A stretch of 64,000 nt of DNA, taken from contig LAPX01000007.1 of assembly GCA_001858525.1 (NCBI GenBank), forward strand, positions 124,001-188,000, given 5' to 3'. The notes beneath the pieces were generated by a model. It did not search any database and was not told the DNA's origin. It saw only the letters and a program-made list of their open reading frames with translations. Position numbers and translations under genes: made by a program. Below are positions 62,711 through 64,000 of this stretch, piece by piece. Source of the DNA: Vampirovibrio chlorellavorus. Its GTDB lineage: Bacteria > Cyanobacteriota > Vampirovibrionia > Vampirovibrionales > Vampirovibrionaceae. Within the stretch, counting starts at the first letter, position 1, and each line of letters starts with the position of its first letter.

Positions 62711-63064
62711 TTAAAAAGCGGCGCCAACTTCCATAGGAGCGGCATTATCCCGCTTGCTGCCCACAAAGCCGACATCGATGGCTTTAATGTAAGGCCATTC
62801 CTTGGGGTTGCCCGCCTGATCGTTGTAGCGATTCACTTCCAGCTGCCCGGTCACACTGACCAAAGCGCCTTTCTTGATCCACTCACCCACAAACTCCGCC
62901 TTACGACCCCACACTTCGATGGTGAACCAGTCCGTAATACGATTTTCCTTGGAGTAATTACGGTCCACGGCCACCGAAAACCGGGCTTTGACGCTGCCGC
63001 TTTCAAAGTATTTAATCTCGGGGTCCTGACCCAAACGGCCCACAATGGTTACGGAGTTTGCCAT
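62711..63064 (-). CDS. ssb: single-stranded DNA-binding protein
   Basis: SSB coats single-stranded DNA in replication and repair. The ATG at 63064 with GGAG nine bases upstream gives 117 residues starting MANSVTIVGRLGQDPEIKYF; the frame is open a few codons further. The OB-fold motifs GSVKARFSVAVDR, WFTIEVWGRKAEF and GALVSVTGQLEVNRY are clear and resemble cyanobacterial SSBs. After the OB-fold only about ten residues remain, and the usual acidic tail ending in DIPF is absent (the end reads MEVGAAF), which is atypical because that tail recruits partners. Confidence 0.9.
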   Translation of the reverse strand: MANSVTIVGRLGQDPEIKYFESGSVKARFSVAVDRNYSKENRITDWFTIEVWGRKAEFVGEWIKKGALVSVTGQLEVNRYNDQAGNPKEWPYIKAIDVGFVGSKRDNAAPMEVGAAF

Positions 63065-63184
63065 AACAGAAGTCTCCAAAGTTTTTACGATGAATGAGGC
63101 CCATTATACCGTAAGGGGAATGATCTCCCAACGATTAAGGCGGGCAGTGTAAAGCACGCACTTTATCAGCGCACCCCAAACAGC

Positions 63185-64000
63185 CTAGGCATCCTGGGCC
63201 AACAGTGTCTCCAACTCGCCATGCAAGTCGTTCCCATTGGTGCCAATCAGGTGAATTCGCCGCTCCGCATACGGAACCCGTCCGCCGGTGAGGCTGGTCA
63301 CTTTGCCCCCAGCTTCTTCAACCAGCAAAACGCCAGCAGCAACATCCCAAATAGAGAGCTTCAACTCCCAGAAGCCATCCAGTCGGCTACAAGCAACATA
63401 GGCCAAGTCCAACGCCGCTGCCCCCGGACGACGCACTCCTTGGCAGTGGGGGGCGATGCGCTCAAAGTGGCGCAAATTATTCACGGTAGAGGTGGCAATG
63501 TCATAAGGGAAACCCGTGGCCAACAAGGCGTTACTGAGTGTATGGGCCCGATTCTTGCTGACAAAAATAGCCTGATCGTTCAAAAAGGCGCCTCGACCAC
63601 GCAAGGCATAGAACAACTCTTTTTTAAAGGGATCGTAAATGACCCCGATTTGCGGCTCTCCGGCGTAAAAGTAGGCGATGGAAACGGCAAAATGAGGGAA
63701 GCCGTGCGCATAATTCGTGGTTCCATCCAGTGGATCGACCACCCAGGTGTTGGATAAATCGACCGCTTGCCCTTCCTGAAAGGTCTCTTCCGTCAGCAGC
63801 AAAGCCTCCGGACAGCCCTTACTAAGGATATCGACAATCACCGCATCGCACTCTTTATCCACAGCCGTAACCAAATCAATGCTGGTATTTTTGAATTCCA
63901 CCTGCACGACCTGCCCATAGGAGGCCATTTGTATTTTCCCGGCAGCCTGAGCGGCCTGAATCGCCACCTTCAAGCACCGATCCGCTTTATCAGGGGCCAA
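63185..64000 (-). CDS. suhB: inositol monophosphatase family protein (5' end outside window)
   Basis: Mg-dependent phosphatase of the SuhB/IMPase family, which hydrolyses inositol-1-phosphate and related sugar phosphates. Metal and active-site motifs are TAVDKECDAVIVDIL, LLTEET, WVVDPLDGTTNYAHGFP (Asp pair near residue 88) and IWDVAAGVLLVEEAGG near the C-terminus. The visible 271 residues cover most of the usual 260-280. The apparent start is a TTG at the last bases of the window, so the true N-terminus may lie beyond. Confidence 0.88.
   Translation of the reverse strand: MAPDKADRCLKVAIQAAQAAGKIQMASYGQVVQVEFKNTSIDLVTAVDKECDAVIVDILSKGCPEALLLTEETFQEGQAVDLSNTWVVDPLDGTTNYAHGFPHFAVSIAYFYAGEPQIGVIYDPFKKELFYALRGRGAFLNDQAIFVSKNRAHTLSNALLATGFPYDIATSTVNNLRHFERIAPHCQGVRRPGAAALDLAYVACSRLDGFWELKLSIWDVAAGVLLVEEAGGKVTSLTGGRVPYAERRIHLIGTNGNDLHGELETLLAQDA

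Overview
The window reads as a chromosomal segment of a free-living, flagellated, piliated bacterium from the non-photosynthetic cyanobacterial sister lineage (Vampirovibrionia/Melainabacteria, possibly close to Vampirovibrio). This is inference. The MEP genes, four-repeat S1 proteins, SigF-like and group 2 sigma factors, SSB type and B12/radical-SAM protein all look cyanobacteria-like, yet no photosynthesis gene is present, while FliW/CsrA and a prepilin peptidase are. Coding density is high, base composition looks moderately GC-rich, and no rRNA, tRNA, CRISPR array, prophage or transposase gene was found.

Layout. 0.1-2.8 kb: small ORF, thiL-ispD (overlapping), ruvA. 2.9-3.15 kb: a gene-free stretch whose minus strand folds like a 6S-type RNA. 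3.3-6.7 kb: hypothetical, then rpmA, rplU, rpsA and ispH on the minus strand. 7-10.8 kb: SigF-like sigma factor, prepilin peptidase, a membrane-anchored hypothetical, trpS. 11-18.1 kb: Phe-rich miniprotein, a membrane protein with a degenerate class III cyclase domain, mqnC, B12/radical-SAM protein, a hypothetical, ispG. 18.2-23 kb: hairpin/REP-rich gap and two tandem bcsB-like genes without a synthase. 23-31 kb: DJ-1/PfpI, tyrS, small ORF, glmS, free-standing RCK_C domain, yhcC-like radical SAM gene, a second ncRNA candidate and a group 2 sigma factor. 31-35 kb: second S1 protein, M14 peptidase, DUF374 acyltransferase, rpe. 35-42 kb: an accessory-looking stretch of small secreted or membrane proteins, a MITE-like palindrome, and a pilin-like gene with a 13-base C tract behind its start codon, interrupted by ahcY. 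42-47.6 kb: an Fe-S PD-(D/E)XK nuclease next to a 1,400-residue protein with two SF1 helicase motor modules (AddAB-like in content, new in arrangement). 47.7-50 kb: fliW-csrA-TPR-glycosyltransferase. 50-54.8 kb: nadC/nadB and a Kef-type antiporter. 54.8-60.2 kb: rimP-nusA-ylxR-infB-rbfA with a leader hairpin. 60.2-64 kb: pdxA overlapping a four-carbon acid sugar kinase gene, ssb, and an inositol monophosphatase gene running off the window.

How they fit together. Three MEP isoprenoid genes (ispD, ispH, ispG) are scattered singly, and mqnC points to futalosine-route menaquinone. Translation and RNA factors dominate the housekeeping content. The prepilin peptidase would process the pilin-like protein, and FliW-CsrA would couple flagellin level to translation. 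The most novel-looking items are the homopolymer-tract pilin, the 6S-like RNA locus, the twin-motor helicase/nuclease pair, the MITE-like element and the orphan bcsB pair.
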